From Deuterostichococcus epilithicus (Eukaryota; Chlorophyta; Trebouxiophyceae; Prasiolales; Stichococcaceae), in assembly GCA_033439295.1 (NCBI GenBank), contig JAVTLE010000010.1:1612001-1676000 (forward strand): a DNA stretch of 64,000 nucleotides, in the 5' to 3' direction. This document shows, one piece after another, positions 35,983 through 47,300 of the stretch. Below the pieces are notes generated by a model that was not told where the DNA came from, made no database searches, and saw only the letters and a program-made list of their open reading frames with translations. Made by a program: the position numbers and the translations under genes. Each line of letters starts with the position of its first letter. The stretch's first letter is position 1.

Positions 35983-38900
35983 TCAGGAGGGGCTCAGCGC
36001 TGCAAAGACGTCCGAGATGATGTCGTTGGAAAGCAGGAAGCCCTCTGGGTCCGCGAGGCGGCACCGAGTCTCTCCACCCGGCCCGCGCTGGAACACGACC
36101 AAGCCCTTCTGCTCGTGCTGCTGCACGGCCAGCCGGATCTTCTCCTGCGCCGCGGTCCCGTGGCTGCGGCCCACCGCATCCATGTCCAGGCCCTGGGGCG
36201 GGGCGCGCTGACATTGGTGCTTGGTTCGGCACTGTGCTGGGCTGGAGACTTGCTGACTTTTGAAGGGCTGTGATGCCGGTTGCCAGAGTTGCGGACTCAG
36301 CACGGCCTACAGGACAGACAATGGAACAAGCACGAAGAACGAACTGCACGTTGCCCTTTCCGAACAAGTCGAGCGTTCGTCTCACCTGCGCAAGGCGCAG
36401 CTGCAGCATGATGGTGTCCAGCAGCTGCTCCGTCGCGCTCTCGGCGCTCGCCGAGGAGCAGCCGCCCTCCGGGCAGCCGCTGTGCACCCAGTTCCTGCAC
36501 ATGGAGACCACAAAGCGCCTCTCGCGTCGGGCAGCACCGTGAGCTGTGCTATTGCGTTGCGCGACGTGCTGTCAACCTCGCATGCGTGGCAGCGAGGCCT
36601 TGCTGCCGGCCAGCTTGACAGCAGGTCAAGACGCTGAACATCAGCTCTGAGGGTTGTTGTCAGCACGAGACCTGCAGCACACAGGATCAGGTCTGCAGGA
36701 GGTGCGCGCCTGTATGCGGCCATTGCACGGGGCCGCGACAGGCGGCGGCCGCTCAGGAAGGAGGCAGCGCCGAGGCCGAAGCCGTGGAAGGGGCGCGACT
36801 GCCAGTATACCATGTTGTGGGCGCACTCGTGCCCCGGCAGCGCATAGTTGGACAGCTCATAGTGCTCGTATCCGGCCTGCAGCGTTTGTCACAATAAACC
36901 TTGTACCCCACACTCTGTACAGCAGGCATTGTACGACACACTGCAGCAGCGGCGGGACCGGCAACTCGGCAGTTTCGTGAAGGTCTCGTCAGGCCAGGAT
37001 CGCAACGCTCGGTTTCTCGGTGGACTGGGCACTTCCTCGCCATGTGCTGAGCCGTGCTGCGAACGGACTCCAAGGCACGCATCAGTCCTGCAGCAGGGCG
37101 CCGCGCCGGGCGCACCATGTGTGATCCCCCACCACGGGGTCCACAATAAGCTCCACCAACGAGTGCACCGACATGCCAGTGCGAGGGGCACGCCTGACGC
37201 AGCATGCGGGAGGCGTCGCCGTACATTGCGGCACCCGCCTCATCGTCCGGGAACGACAGCCGCCCCGCCGCCTGCCACCGGTCGAACGGTGTGCCCGCCT
37301 CCACCTGCCGGCAGGAGCCGTTGGGGGGCGCATCGTCTGACCGTCGACAGATCGACTCAGCATCAATTTGTGGCCATTAGGCTGGGGCCACAAGCGCCAG
37401 GCAGAGTGACAACGTTTGAGCGAGGGTGCCTGGCATCCCACCTGCAGGTCGTAGACAGAGATGTGGGGTGGCCGCGTCTCGATCGCGCGCTGCAGGGAGT
37501 GCCGCCACTGCTCCCGAGTCAGCTCCGGCAGGCCTGCCGGCGCAGATGACAGCTGTGTCGGACACAGCATGCTGGCAGCAGCTCTGGAAGAAGCTGTCAC
37601 GCCCCCGGGCGCATGTTCCACCCGGATGACGCTGCATCGTGCATCCCATACACATCTCAGGCTGCAGTGACACAATGCTGCCTACACCGACGTTGAGTCG
37701 TGGCATCGCCCGCAGCCCGCACCCGAGATGAGGTCCAGGCTCCAGCTGCACGGCGCGGCGGCGGTGACGGCTGCGAGGGCCGACTCGACGTCCGGCAGCG
37801 TGTGTGACCTGCCGCACGCCGCCAGCAGGTCCTCCTGGAATGCCTTTGGCGGGCACGGAAGCCTCTCACTTCTCAATTCCTTAGTGGCTGCACTGCCAAG
37901 AACCTCTGCTGGCTGCTGTGCGGAACACTCGGCGGCAGAGGCGCAGCTGCTGCGCTGTCGGGGATGGCTGCAGATCTGCTCAGGCCTCATGACCACAGGG
38001 CTGTGCAGACTATACTGCAGTTGATGAAGAGTGATGGGCAAACGTCGGGGTGGGCGGGGGAGGGTCTACCTGCACGCCGACGCTGAAGCGTGTCAGGCCC
38101 AGCGACATGTAAACCCGGAGCCGCTGCTCGTCAAAGGTGCCTGCGCTGGAACGTGCGGCATCTCAGTGAGCTCCAGATGGGCGATGCAGCATCACCTCCC
38201 ATCAGTGACGCAGGACCCCACTGCTCCCTGACATAAAGCAGCGATTGAGACACCATGTGGCGGAGAACAGCTGCCGACCTGGGTCGGCCTCCATAGAAAT
38301 CTCAGCGTTGGCGGCGATGCCAAACTTGCTGCGCAGCGCCGCCAGCAGCTGGGCCAGCAGCGGCGGCGGGATCAGGGAGGGCGTGCCGCCACCAAAGAAC
38401 ACTGTCGCCAGCGGCTGCGCGGCCACCCTCATGGCTCAGACAGAGCAGGTGTGACTGACCCAGCAGATGGCTGTGGGTGTTTGTAGCAGTGATGACAGGC
38501 GTGCATCCGGCTGCACAGGTTGGCAGCGTCCATCACTGGGATCGACAGCCCAATCCGGTACCTTGTCGGGCTGTTTGGCGTGCGGTGCCGCGTCGATTTC
38601 TGCCAGAACAAGGTCCACGTAGTCGTGCATGCGGCTCTGCACGGCCGGCTGCTGCAAAGAGGATCCCACCGCCACGACAGGAAAATCGCCTGCAAGTTTC
38701 ATCCAACCTGGAGTCGACTATCACGCCGCACGATGCATCACAAAGGCTGCATAGCAGCAGGGACCATGCGGGAAAAAGTTCTGACGCAGACGGATGCAGT
38801 GTCGACTCACAATAGAAGCATTTCCTCTTGCAGAAGGGGAGGTGTATGTAGACGGAGCAGGCGTCTGGATCCGCAAACGCTGACAGGCCGTTGTCCGCTG

Positions 38901-39324
38901 GTGCAGCGGTCCCCCCAGCCGAGCTGCTGGAGGCGACACTCCGTGCATAGCGGCCGAGCTCAGAGCCATTTGGAAAGCTTGCTCCTGCACAAGATGCTCG
39001 GCTGAACGCCACATTCTGTCGATGCCGGCCCAATCCAGTGACGTGCGCAAGGGAGGCTGCCGCGCTGCCGACTGCTGTGCTGCGTCCCTGCCACGAATTG
39101 CGTCGACAACTGCTCTGCGGCAGGCTGGCCTCAGTTGTAAGATGTGAAGCACAAGCGACTGACGTCATGCTGCGTCCCAACAAGGTGGGCGAGGCGCCGA
39201 TGTCTGTCAGGCGCTGGCGCATGTATCTGATGCTGCTGTTCTGACGGCAAAGCTGAAGGACGGCCGTGTAAGACGAGTTGCGTCCAGCATTGAGCGTCAA
39301 CGACATCAAGAAGGCCGCAGACAT
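35983..39324 (-). CDS. HemW-like radical SAM protein (heme chaperone family)
   Basis: The ATG at 39324 opens a long Ser/Ala/Arg-rich leader (about 130 residues) that looks like an organelle transit peptide. Then comes SVYIHLPFCKRKCFYCES: the CxxxCxxC cluster for a 4Fe-4S radical SAM site, without the fourth Cys of HemN oxidases. Further exons read LATVFFGGGTPSLIPPPLLA, AEISMEADPG, LTREQWRHSLQRAIETRPPH then ISVYDLQVEAGTPFDRW, and HYELSNYALPGHECAHNMVY with the HNxxY motif (36810-36870) that marks heme-binding HemW. The C-terminal winged-helix region ends LLSNDIISDVFAALSPS at 35983. HemW proteins load heme into respiratory enzymes; coproporphyrinogen oxidase activity is unlikely given the Cys pattern. 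Convergent with the J-protein gene (292 bases). Confidence 0.88.
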
Positions 39325-40010
39325 GCATCATACAACGATTGCATACGTCAGATTGCGATGGCCAACGCTCGAAACCGATATTCAGTACAGAAAGCTACTG
39401 CTGCATTTATACCCGCTCAATCTGACTGATTGATGTTGAATCGAGAGGCTTTGGACTCATCACCTCCCTCTTGCAATCGAGAAATGATGCTAGCAAACAA
39501 TTATGGAAATGCATGAACCGCCCGCCGCCGTGATGCCCCACAAAGCCAGTGGCAAGATATTACTGGTAAATGGTGGAACGGCCGCACATTCTTCAAGCGT
39601 CTCTGTGCGTGTTGGATGCCGACGAAGAAAGACATCTGGAGAGCACATCAAGAGGGGAGGAAACATAGAATATCTGTTCTGCCAACAGCGCTCCAGCTAC
39701 ACTCCAACTCTCACGCCAAAAGTCATAAATTCATCCGTCGACAAAGTCAGCGTTATATGGACTCTTTCCGAAGCATTCAGTCCCTCTAGACAAAACCGGA
39801 ATTGTCAGCATCATCCTTCCGTGCAGTCACCCGCTGTTTGCCACCAAACTGGGTAATACTGTCGTCAACTCTTGCCAACACGCCTCACAGTTGCTCTCCT
39901 CGTCGCCGCACATGCCGCACACCCGCACAAAAGGTGCACCCCTGCCTCCTTGTCACGCTGTGCCGGCGCCGCTGGTCGCTGAAGGCCCTGTCTGTCCCTT
40001 TTCTCGGGGC
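39325..40010. other. Intergenic region, HemW promoter and septin 3' UTR
   Basis: About 690 bases, more AT-rich than most of the window. Two minus-strand genes flank it in tandem. Open frames in it (for example plus strand 39503-39856) have no recognisable motif and a composition unlike coding sequence here. I see no repeat or RNA gene. Confidence 0.5.
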
Positions 40011-43000
40011 TCAGAACAGCCCGAGGAACTTCTTGCGCGGCGGCGGCGGCGGGTTGACCTTGTCCTCGATATATGACTTGCTGTCCTTTGCCGCCTCCGC
40101 GATGGTGGCGCCCAGGTTGCTGGCCTTCTCCTTCGCCACTTGCACGTCCTCCTGCAGCACAGCAGCGGCCGGCGCATCGTCAGACGGTCGGCGACAGCGG
40201 GCAGTGGACATGCCGTGCTGCATGATGCGAAAGGCAGGAAACAGCGTTCGCGTGTTGAGGGCGGCATCGACAGCTGCACCCTTAAAATGGACCGTCCTGC
40301 ACACACAATGACGTACAGCCATTCGCTGCCCACCTGCAGACGGCCGCGGCCGCCCAGAATGGCAGCCGCCAGGCCGTAGGTGACGATGACGCCCGCGACC
40401 CAGCGCAGTGCCTTGATTGGGATCGGCTGGTGGCGCTCCCGGTTGATGATGAAGCGCGACCGCACCTTGCGCCTGTGGCCCGGGGGACTGCGCGCGTCAA
40501 TAGTCCAGTGATTGGAACAGTTCACACCAGAAAAGGCGCAGCCCGGTGCGGTTGCTCGTGCGATGAGTCGCACATCAGTGTCGCCAGATGGCCAGGTTCT
40601 CTTGCAAGCTCGTCGGCTGTGCGGGGGGACACATAGCTGGATAAACCCACGGCAGAGGTACACAGGATGGCACTGCGGAATGCCAAAGAGGCACGCCTCA
40701 CCCGCGGTCATCATCGTTCAGGTTAAGCAGCTCCTCCTCCCGGAACGCATAGTAGCGCTCCTCCGTCAATGTCTGCGCAGCCACAGCAGCACAGTTGCTC
40801 TGGCATTCCCGTACGGCCTGGAGGGCGCAGGGCCGGCAGGCTGCTGCCGCACGGGCTGTACCTGCCATCCTCCGCACATCTGGCGCCCGGCCCAGCACAG
40901 ACGCGCAGCGGGTTGTTCCCATCGCCGCCCTCCAGGGCACCACAGGTCGTGCGGGCTGGACAGGGCGGCACCAGGCAGACACCATGTTGAATTACACAAC
41001 AACTCAGTCTGGGAACACATCGCGCCAGTTCAGTTCACCTTGAACTCTTCGAAGCACACTTCCAGCAGCAGCTTCTTGAGCGAGGCGACGTCGCTGTGGT
41101 CGCTGGACAGCGCCTCACAGGTGCCCCACGGGTACCGCCGCACCGGCCAGTACCTGCCACAAAGTTCAGCATGAGTTTCAGATCAGGGTCAACCATGGGA
41201 AGTTTCCGACTGCTGCGGGCTTGCTGTGGGCTTTGCTCGAAGCCCAGTGTGGATGCTGTGGTGCTAGTCAGAGTCGCAATGTGCAACTGATGTTCAGCAC
41301 ACCCCGAACTCACCTGCCGACTGAGGAGTCCATCTGCCGGGAGGCGACGATGGCAAATGGCGGCACCTGCAGAAGGGCCACAATCTGTTCAGCGACTCCC
41401 TTAGGATTTCATAGAGTAATTCCATCGCTTTGCAAGCGTAGCGCCAGACTTCTGCCAAGAAAACGCCTCATTCTGACCTTTCCACCGCACATTTTCTGCA
41501 CGCCCGCCAGACCCTGGAGCCACACGGAGCAGCAACATTTGAAGAAGTGTGGGGTGGGACCTTGTGCGCCGGATGCGCTTCGCTCAGCGCCTCCTCGCCG
41601 AAGCGGAACATGACGTCGCGGCCGTAGTCGCGGTTGGCCTGCTCCAGGGTCTCCCGCACCGTCTTGCGGAAGGACGCCAGCTCGGCGGACGTCATGCAGT
41701 CCGCCTGTAGGCGGCAGCGCCAGGCATTATTGTTTGTTTGTTCATTGAGGGCCCAATGTCAATTTCCTGTGGAGGTAGGGCCGTCTGATAACGTGAAGCC
41801 AGCAGCGGCAAGAAGCCGCCCAGCCCGGACCCGTTGTACAGTGCGTAGCGGCTCAGGGGCAAAGACCACTGGCACCGAGGTCATACGAGCTCCCCTCCTG
41901 CCAGGCCAGGGCTGCCGGTGCACAGGTGCTTGCGACTCAGATGACTGCTCGAAGTAGAGCTGCACCTTTGCCAGGATGGGGACGACGGGCACCGCCTCGC
42001 TCAGGTGCGCCATGAACTTGACATCCATCTCCTTGATGCGGTGCGGATTGACGAAGTACAGCGCCACGTCCACGCGCGGGTCTGGCGCCTTGTGCATCGG
42101 CCCCAGCCGCCGCGCATCCTGCAGAGCACAGCCGTCAACATCAGCAGTCGATAAAGGCAGATCGCGCCGGCCGCCTGCATGAGGCAGCAAGACAGCCATG
42201 AGGGGGTGCACAGCAATGCCGCGTCGAGCGATGTGCTGGGGGTCGCTGGGGGCCCAGGGAGGCATGGCCACGCAGCGGCGCACCTGCTCGTTCTCCAGGC
42301 ACTTGAGGTTGCACTCGTGGATGTGGGCGTTGATGGGCTCCATGTTGTCGTGGATCGCCTCCCACCCGGGGGTATCCTGCACCATGGGTTGCCCAGGTGC
42401 TCAGCAGCCTGGGCCATGCGCTGCGCATGGCCGAGAACCCGTTCCATGCTGCGCACAGTTCCGAAAGCGAGAAGCTTGAAGCAGAAATGCGGCAGACTCT
42501 GCGAGACAGTGATCCCAAGACGTGGAACGGACAGGCTCCGGGTGGCTCTTCAATTGAGGCGGCACCTGCACGGAGTAGTGGTACCGAATCTGGTTCGCCT
42601 CGTCCGTGACGTCGATGGTGGTGCACAGCTGCTGCGGGTTGCTCAAGAACACCTGCTTGCTGGTGGGCCCTGCCACGCTGGCCACCTGCACGGCAGAGCT
42701 GCAGGTTGCTGCTGGTTCCAAGGTGGAAACAGATCCGGCGGTTGACCGGGGACGGCGTGCCCACAAAAACCTGAGGAGCGATTGCAGACAGGACTGGGGG
42801 TTTTGGAAGATGACATGTAGCTTTCGAGAGTCCCACCTTCAGGTTTGGGTCCTGCGCATACGCTGCAAAGAGGTTCTGGATGAAGGTCGTCTTTCCCATG
42901 CCTGCGGGAAGATAGTCAGGAAGATAATAAAGTAGCTCGAGCGCATCGAGAGGCCGATTCGGATTGAGACAGCGTCAACATCAAAAGGAGTTTATATGTT

Positions 43001-43272
43001 CAGCCCTGCCATTATCCAGTCGCAACTTTGTCGGTATTACGCCCCAGCAGGAGACCTGCTCAGTTCTTATCTCAATTAGCAGCGGCCAGCCCTCTCGGGC
43101 TGTGACACGGACAGGCAGCGAGCCTCCGCTGCGGCTGGTGTTGCTCACCCGATTCGCCGACCACGAGGATCTTCATATACCGATCCAGCCACTGCGGCTT
43201 GATCTTCGGCAGACCGCTGAACGCGCTGCGCACATCGTGCACGTAGGATGACGGGTTGGAGTGGCCGTCCAT
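40011..43272 (-). CDS. Septin GTPase with C-terminal transmembrane segment
   Basis: A filament-forming GTPase of the septin family, known in chlorophytes but absent from land plants. Exons read LPKIKPQWLDRYMKILVVGE, joined to SG|MGKTTFIQNLFAAYAQDP (the P-loop GESGMGKT is split by an intron at about 42900-43150), IDVTDEANQIRYHYSVQ, DTPGWEAIHDNMEPINAHIH (G3), VDVALYFVNPHRIKEMDVKF, VVPILAK|AD (G4 AKAD, split by an intron), FAIVASRQMDSSVGRYWPVR (septin-unique element region), and LTEERYYAFREEELLNL. The tail has a single hydrophobic helix (WVAGVIVTYGLAAAILG, about 40360-40410), then a charged helix and PPPPPRKKFLGLF before a TGA at 40011. The start is uncertain: ATG at 43272 (MDGHSNPSS) is used, but a Gly-rich stretch up to about 43328 follows an acceptor, so an upstream first exon is likely. 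Confidence 0.9.
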
Positions 43273-43344
43273 CACTCCCGAGTCAAAGCTGGGGCCGCCG
43301 CCGTTGCCGCCTCCTGGCCCTCTGCTGCGATTGGACAAATCCAA

Positions 43345-44374
43345 TGCTCACGAAGTTTGTATCATGTTTGTCGCTGGTCTCACTGCTCAGCCAGCAACGT
43401 GTGGCAAGAAAGCATATCGATTTGGACCAAGGTGTACCTGCCGCCATCGTCGCTGGGGGGTGCCATCTGCAGTACCAGGCGTGCGTTCTCCGGCAGGGCG
43501 ATCTCTGGTTGCCGCGCTGCGAGTGAACGTAGCCAACATCAGCGATTGCTTTACACAGGGAAAGGACCAGCACGTGCACCACTGCGCCAGGGCTCGATCG
43601 CTGGGTTGGCAGAGGCAACGCCTACCGCCGGTCCTCTGCAACAGCGACTTACATTTGCCACCCGAGAGTGTTCGAACAGGCCCAATTGGCAAACGCAATG
43701 CTACAGGAGGACAGGGCGCCAGGTTCGCGTCAGCTACTGGGCCAAGTGCGCAAGTGCGCAGAGGCCAAAACCCCCCACGCCTGTGAGTTACGGGCTCTCA
43801 AGCTCATCGCAAGCTTAAATTGACGGGTGTGGGCTCAATAGCGATTGAACCCGTTGATCCGCCTGCCGGCACCGCTGCTGACGCTGCAGTTGCTCACTCG
43901 CCAGCCAGCTGGGAACGACGTCGGACCAGGCCCGTGCAGCAGCATATTGTTTGCGCTTCGTGGTCGTTCGGAGCTGCAATGATACGCATTACAACACTTT
44001 GAGAGAGTCTGGTCCCTTGCACGAGGGGTACATGTGCCGTACTCACATGCCTGGCTGCCCACTTGGCTCGCGCTGTCGCCGAGGTCGTCGTGCATCGCCA
44101 TTTGGCTTTGTTCAGGGATCGGGAGCATTTGCAGGTTGAAACTCGAAAGGCGCTTCTGAGTGCGCGCACCGCGCAGGGGAACATCGATAGTTTGCACCAT
44201 GTTACAAGCCCTGAGGGGTTAAAAGGGTGCAAGCAACGGGGCAGAACAACCTAAGTGCCGCAGCGACAGCCGAGAGGACAACCAAGGGGTACTGAAGCTT
44301 CAATACCCCTTACGACAACCACCGGATGGATCCGACTGATGGTTGCCGCATTCCGAAAGCAACGCCCGCCGCCT
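43345..44374. other. Region between septin and helicase genes
   Basis: About 1 kb that holds the helicase 3' UTR and the promoter, 5' UTR and perhaps first exon of the septin gene. On the minus strand an open segment MLPIPEQSQMAMHDDLGDSA near 44075-44140 stops at a strong donor (gtgagtac), but its phase does not fit the next septin acceptor I can see. I therefore leave it unassigned. Confidence 0.4.
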
Positions 44375-47300
44375 TCAAGCAGCATCATCGCAGGTGGCCG
44401 CGCCGCCGCCGCCGAGCGCTACCCGGAACGTCTGGTCCAGACCCAGGTACGAGTCGGACACCAGGCGCAGCACGACCTCGGCGTGCGGCGCGCCGTCGGT
44501 GCCATACTGCGGGAACGTAAGCTTCGCAGTCGACCGCTCGCCGGCAAAGGACAGCCGCTTGAGCGCCAGCAGCTCGTGGTCAGCCGCGTCCGCCAGCACC
44601 AGCCACCAGCCCTCCTCCTTCACCTGGAACATGGAGAAGCTTTTCAGTAATGTCCTGGCGCCCTGACTGTTTTGTTCTCCGTCCTGTTGCCGTGACCTTG
44701 GGGTGCTCAAAGCTGCAGGTGGCATCTACATCTGCCAGCATCTCGCGAGCATGCATGCATGCTGGCACCAACGAGCGCAAGCGGCAGCGGCGGGCGCGAG
44801 CGCATGTGCGGGACTGTCATCCCGGCGGACAAGGCGGCAGGCGCGGGCCTTGGGGAAGCGCGGCGCGTAGACGCGCGAGTGGCCGCCGCTCGCCGCCGGA
44901 CCCCGCAGCCGCTTCAGCTCGATGCCCAGCACCAGCGCCGGCTCCGCCTCGGCGTCCCCGTCATCGGCCTGGGCGTCCACCGGCGCCGAGCGTGGCGGCT
45001 GCCACCGCACGTCCACCAGCGGCAGCCGCCTGCACACCCGCTCGGCGCCCTGCGCCGCCTGCGAGTTCGCAACCGCCTGTGACTGCCGCGGGGAAAGCCG
45101 GTGTCATTTTTTGGTCCACTTTTGATACCTGGGCTGCAGTCAGCACGAACCGCGGGTCTCGAGCGCAGCAGCAGCATTCGCCGGGCTGGCCGCCACGCCT
45201 ACACGCCTGCCGGCAGCGCCTCTCAACACATGAACAAGCACACGCAAGGCAACAGCAGAACGGGTGCGTCCCATTGCGGTCCAACCAAGGACATGATACC
45301 CACCCCGGCGCCAAGGGCCTGCTGCAGCACACGCTGCACGTCGGCCGGCCGCTCCCGCAGGCCCGCCAGCAGGCCCGGCAGCGTGCCGCCGCCGCCGGCC
45401 GCGGCGGCTGAAATTTTCGCCGCCTCCTCCGCCTCCACGCCGGGGAGCATCGTGAAGGGGCTGTCGTCCGGCCACCGAGCCTGCATGCGGCGCTTGGTCT
45501 CGTTGGTTTCATGCTGCTGAAGGCGGCTTATCATCAGAACCTCGAGGTGGGCGGTGACCGCCCGCTTAGCAGAAACAGCCGCCAGCAGGACTGTGCTGCC
45601 GCTCCAGAGGCATAGGCATTACGCAATGAAGCCGGCGACCAGACGAGCGGCAGCGGTACTGCTCGGAGTGGAGCAATGTGAAAGGGAGCACAGTGGCAGA
45701 GGACACGCCTGCAACAGGCCCTGCACCAGGTGCATGGCGTTGAGCGCGGTGCCCAGCCAGCCCGCCTCCGCGCAGACATCCACCATGGCCTGCGCACACG
45801 CAGCGCAGCACCCGGATGGACCCACATCCTGGCGAGTGATTCACCGTTCCTCTGCCCCTACAAGTCCACGAAGTGCAGCTTGTGCACTCACCGAAGGCTG
45901 TGACGCCGTGGCACACGACATGAGGCTCGCACGCTGACCGATCGCATCAGGCTGCGGCAGGTGTACCCGGGCCTGGCGCGAACCTGCAGGATGCGCAGCG
46001 TATTGTCGAGCACGGTGCGCGTGTCGGTGACGTAGTCGGATATGGGCAGCTGCCCACGGCCTAGGTGCGCCTGCAGCAGCAGGCTTGCCTTGGCGTGCGG
46101 GTCGTCCGCCTCCCGCCTGTCGATCGGCCACCGCACCTGCGCGGCGCCATGCAGCGGCTTGTCAACCTGCTGCAATGCATTGGGCGTCCCCGGCCCGCCT
46201 CCAGAGGGCAGCAGTGCGCAGCGCTGGTCCGTCGGGCAGGGCATAAGGGCATCATTCCTCACGCACGGGACAGAGCTCACGAGATGGACCACACTCGGGT
46301 GGTGCCACCATTTGCCATCACGGGCGCACCTGGCCGGACAGGCCCAAGTTGAGCTGGTCCTCGTTGTGGCGCACCGGCAGCTCGTCGTACTCCGAGGCGG
46401 CGCACAGCGCCCCCAGCACCTCCTGCAGCATGAACACACGCCAGCAATCATGTCATGCGTCTGTAAGGCGCCCTTTCAACACTCGCCCAGGCCCGCCGGC
46501 ACCTCCCGCAGCGTGGCCACAGGGCCGGTTCATCAGTCCTGCACCGACCTTCGTGCCACACCCTTCATGGTTTTGCATGACCTTCTTGAGACACCCAGCG
46601 GCAGAGACTGCAGTGCCGCCCTATCGCCCGGAAAGGCGCTTCTCTGCAGCTTGAGCATGAGGAGGTGTCACAGCAGCCGAGCAGCAGCGGCATCGCTCCC
46701 TAGGGTCCAGCTTGCCACCGATTTCGCTGGCGGCAAACCAGGCGGCATTCCCGAGCCTGCGCGCCTCGGTGACGACGACAAAGCCCCCCGGTGCTCGACC
46801 AATGGGCCAGAAGTTGAGCACCGGGGGGCTTTGTCGCCACCGAGGCGCGCAGGCTCGCGAATGCCGCCTGGGTTGCTGCCGGCTCTTTGTCAGCAGACTA
46901 GACGCTAGGAAGCGGTGCGGCCATTATGCTGGTTGCTGCTGCTGCTGCTGCTGCTGTCTCAGTGCACCCTCATGCGCTCCAGCTGCAGGATGCATTGAGC
47001 AATAGCAAACCACATTCGACGCCCCAACGGGGTGGAAGGCCTGCAGCAGCTGGCGGGTCAACCAGCAGGGTCAACCGCGCACCTTCAGGTCCATGTCCGG
47101 GCCCAGCCGCTCCGCAAAGGTCGCCATGGTGGTGTGCTGCAGGTAGTACACCGACGCGATGCGGCCCGCGGATGTTGGCGCCACCTCCCCCGCCAGCCCC
47201 GACGCCACGCANCCCGCCGCCTGCAGCAACACCACCCGCGGCCTTCCGTCAAGCCTGAGCACGACAGCTCTGTGACGTGCAGCTGCCCCGAACGCTTGTC

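Noticed and set aside
39503-39856. Plus-strand open frame of 117 codons in the HemW-septin gap
   Set aside because: No domain, no similarity I recognise, and composition unlike the coding exons of the window.
43894-44232. Minus-strand frame that could be a septin first exon
   Set aside because: It ends at a good donor, but the phase does not match the visible septin acceptor, so I could not justify joining them.
46736-46876. Foldback as a rho-independent terminator or CRISPR-type repeat
   Set aside because: The context is an intron of a eukaryotic gene, the arms are far too long for a terminator, and there is no repeat-spacer pattern.
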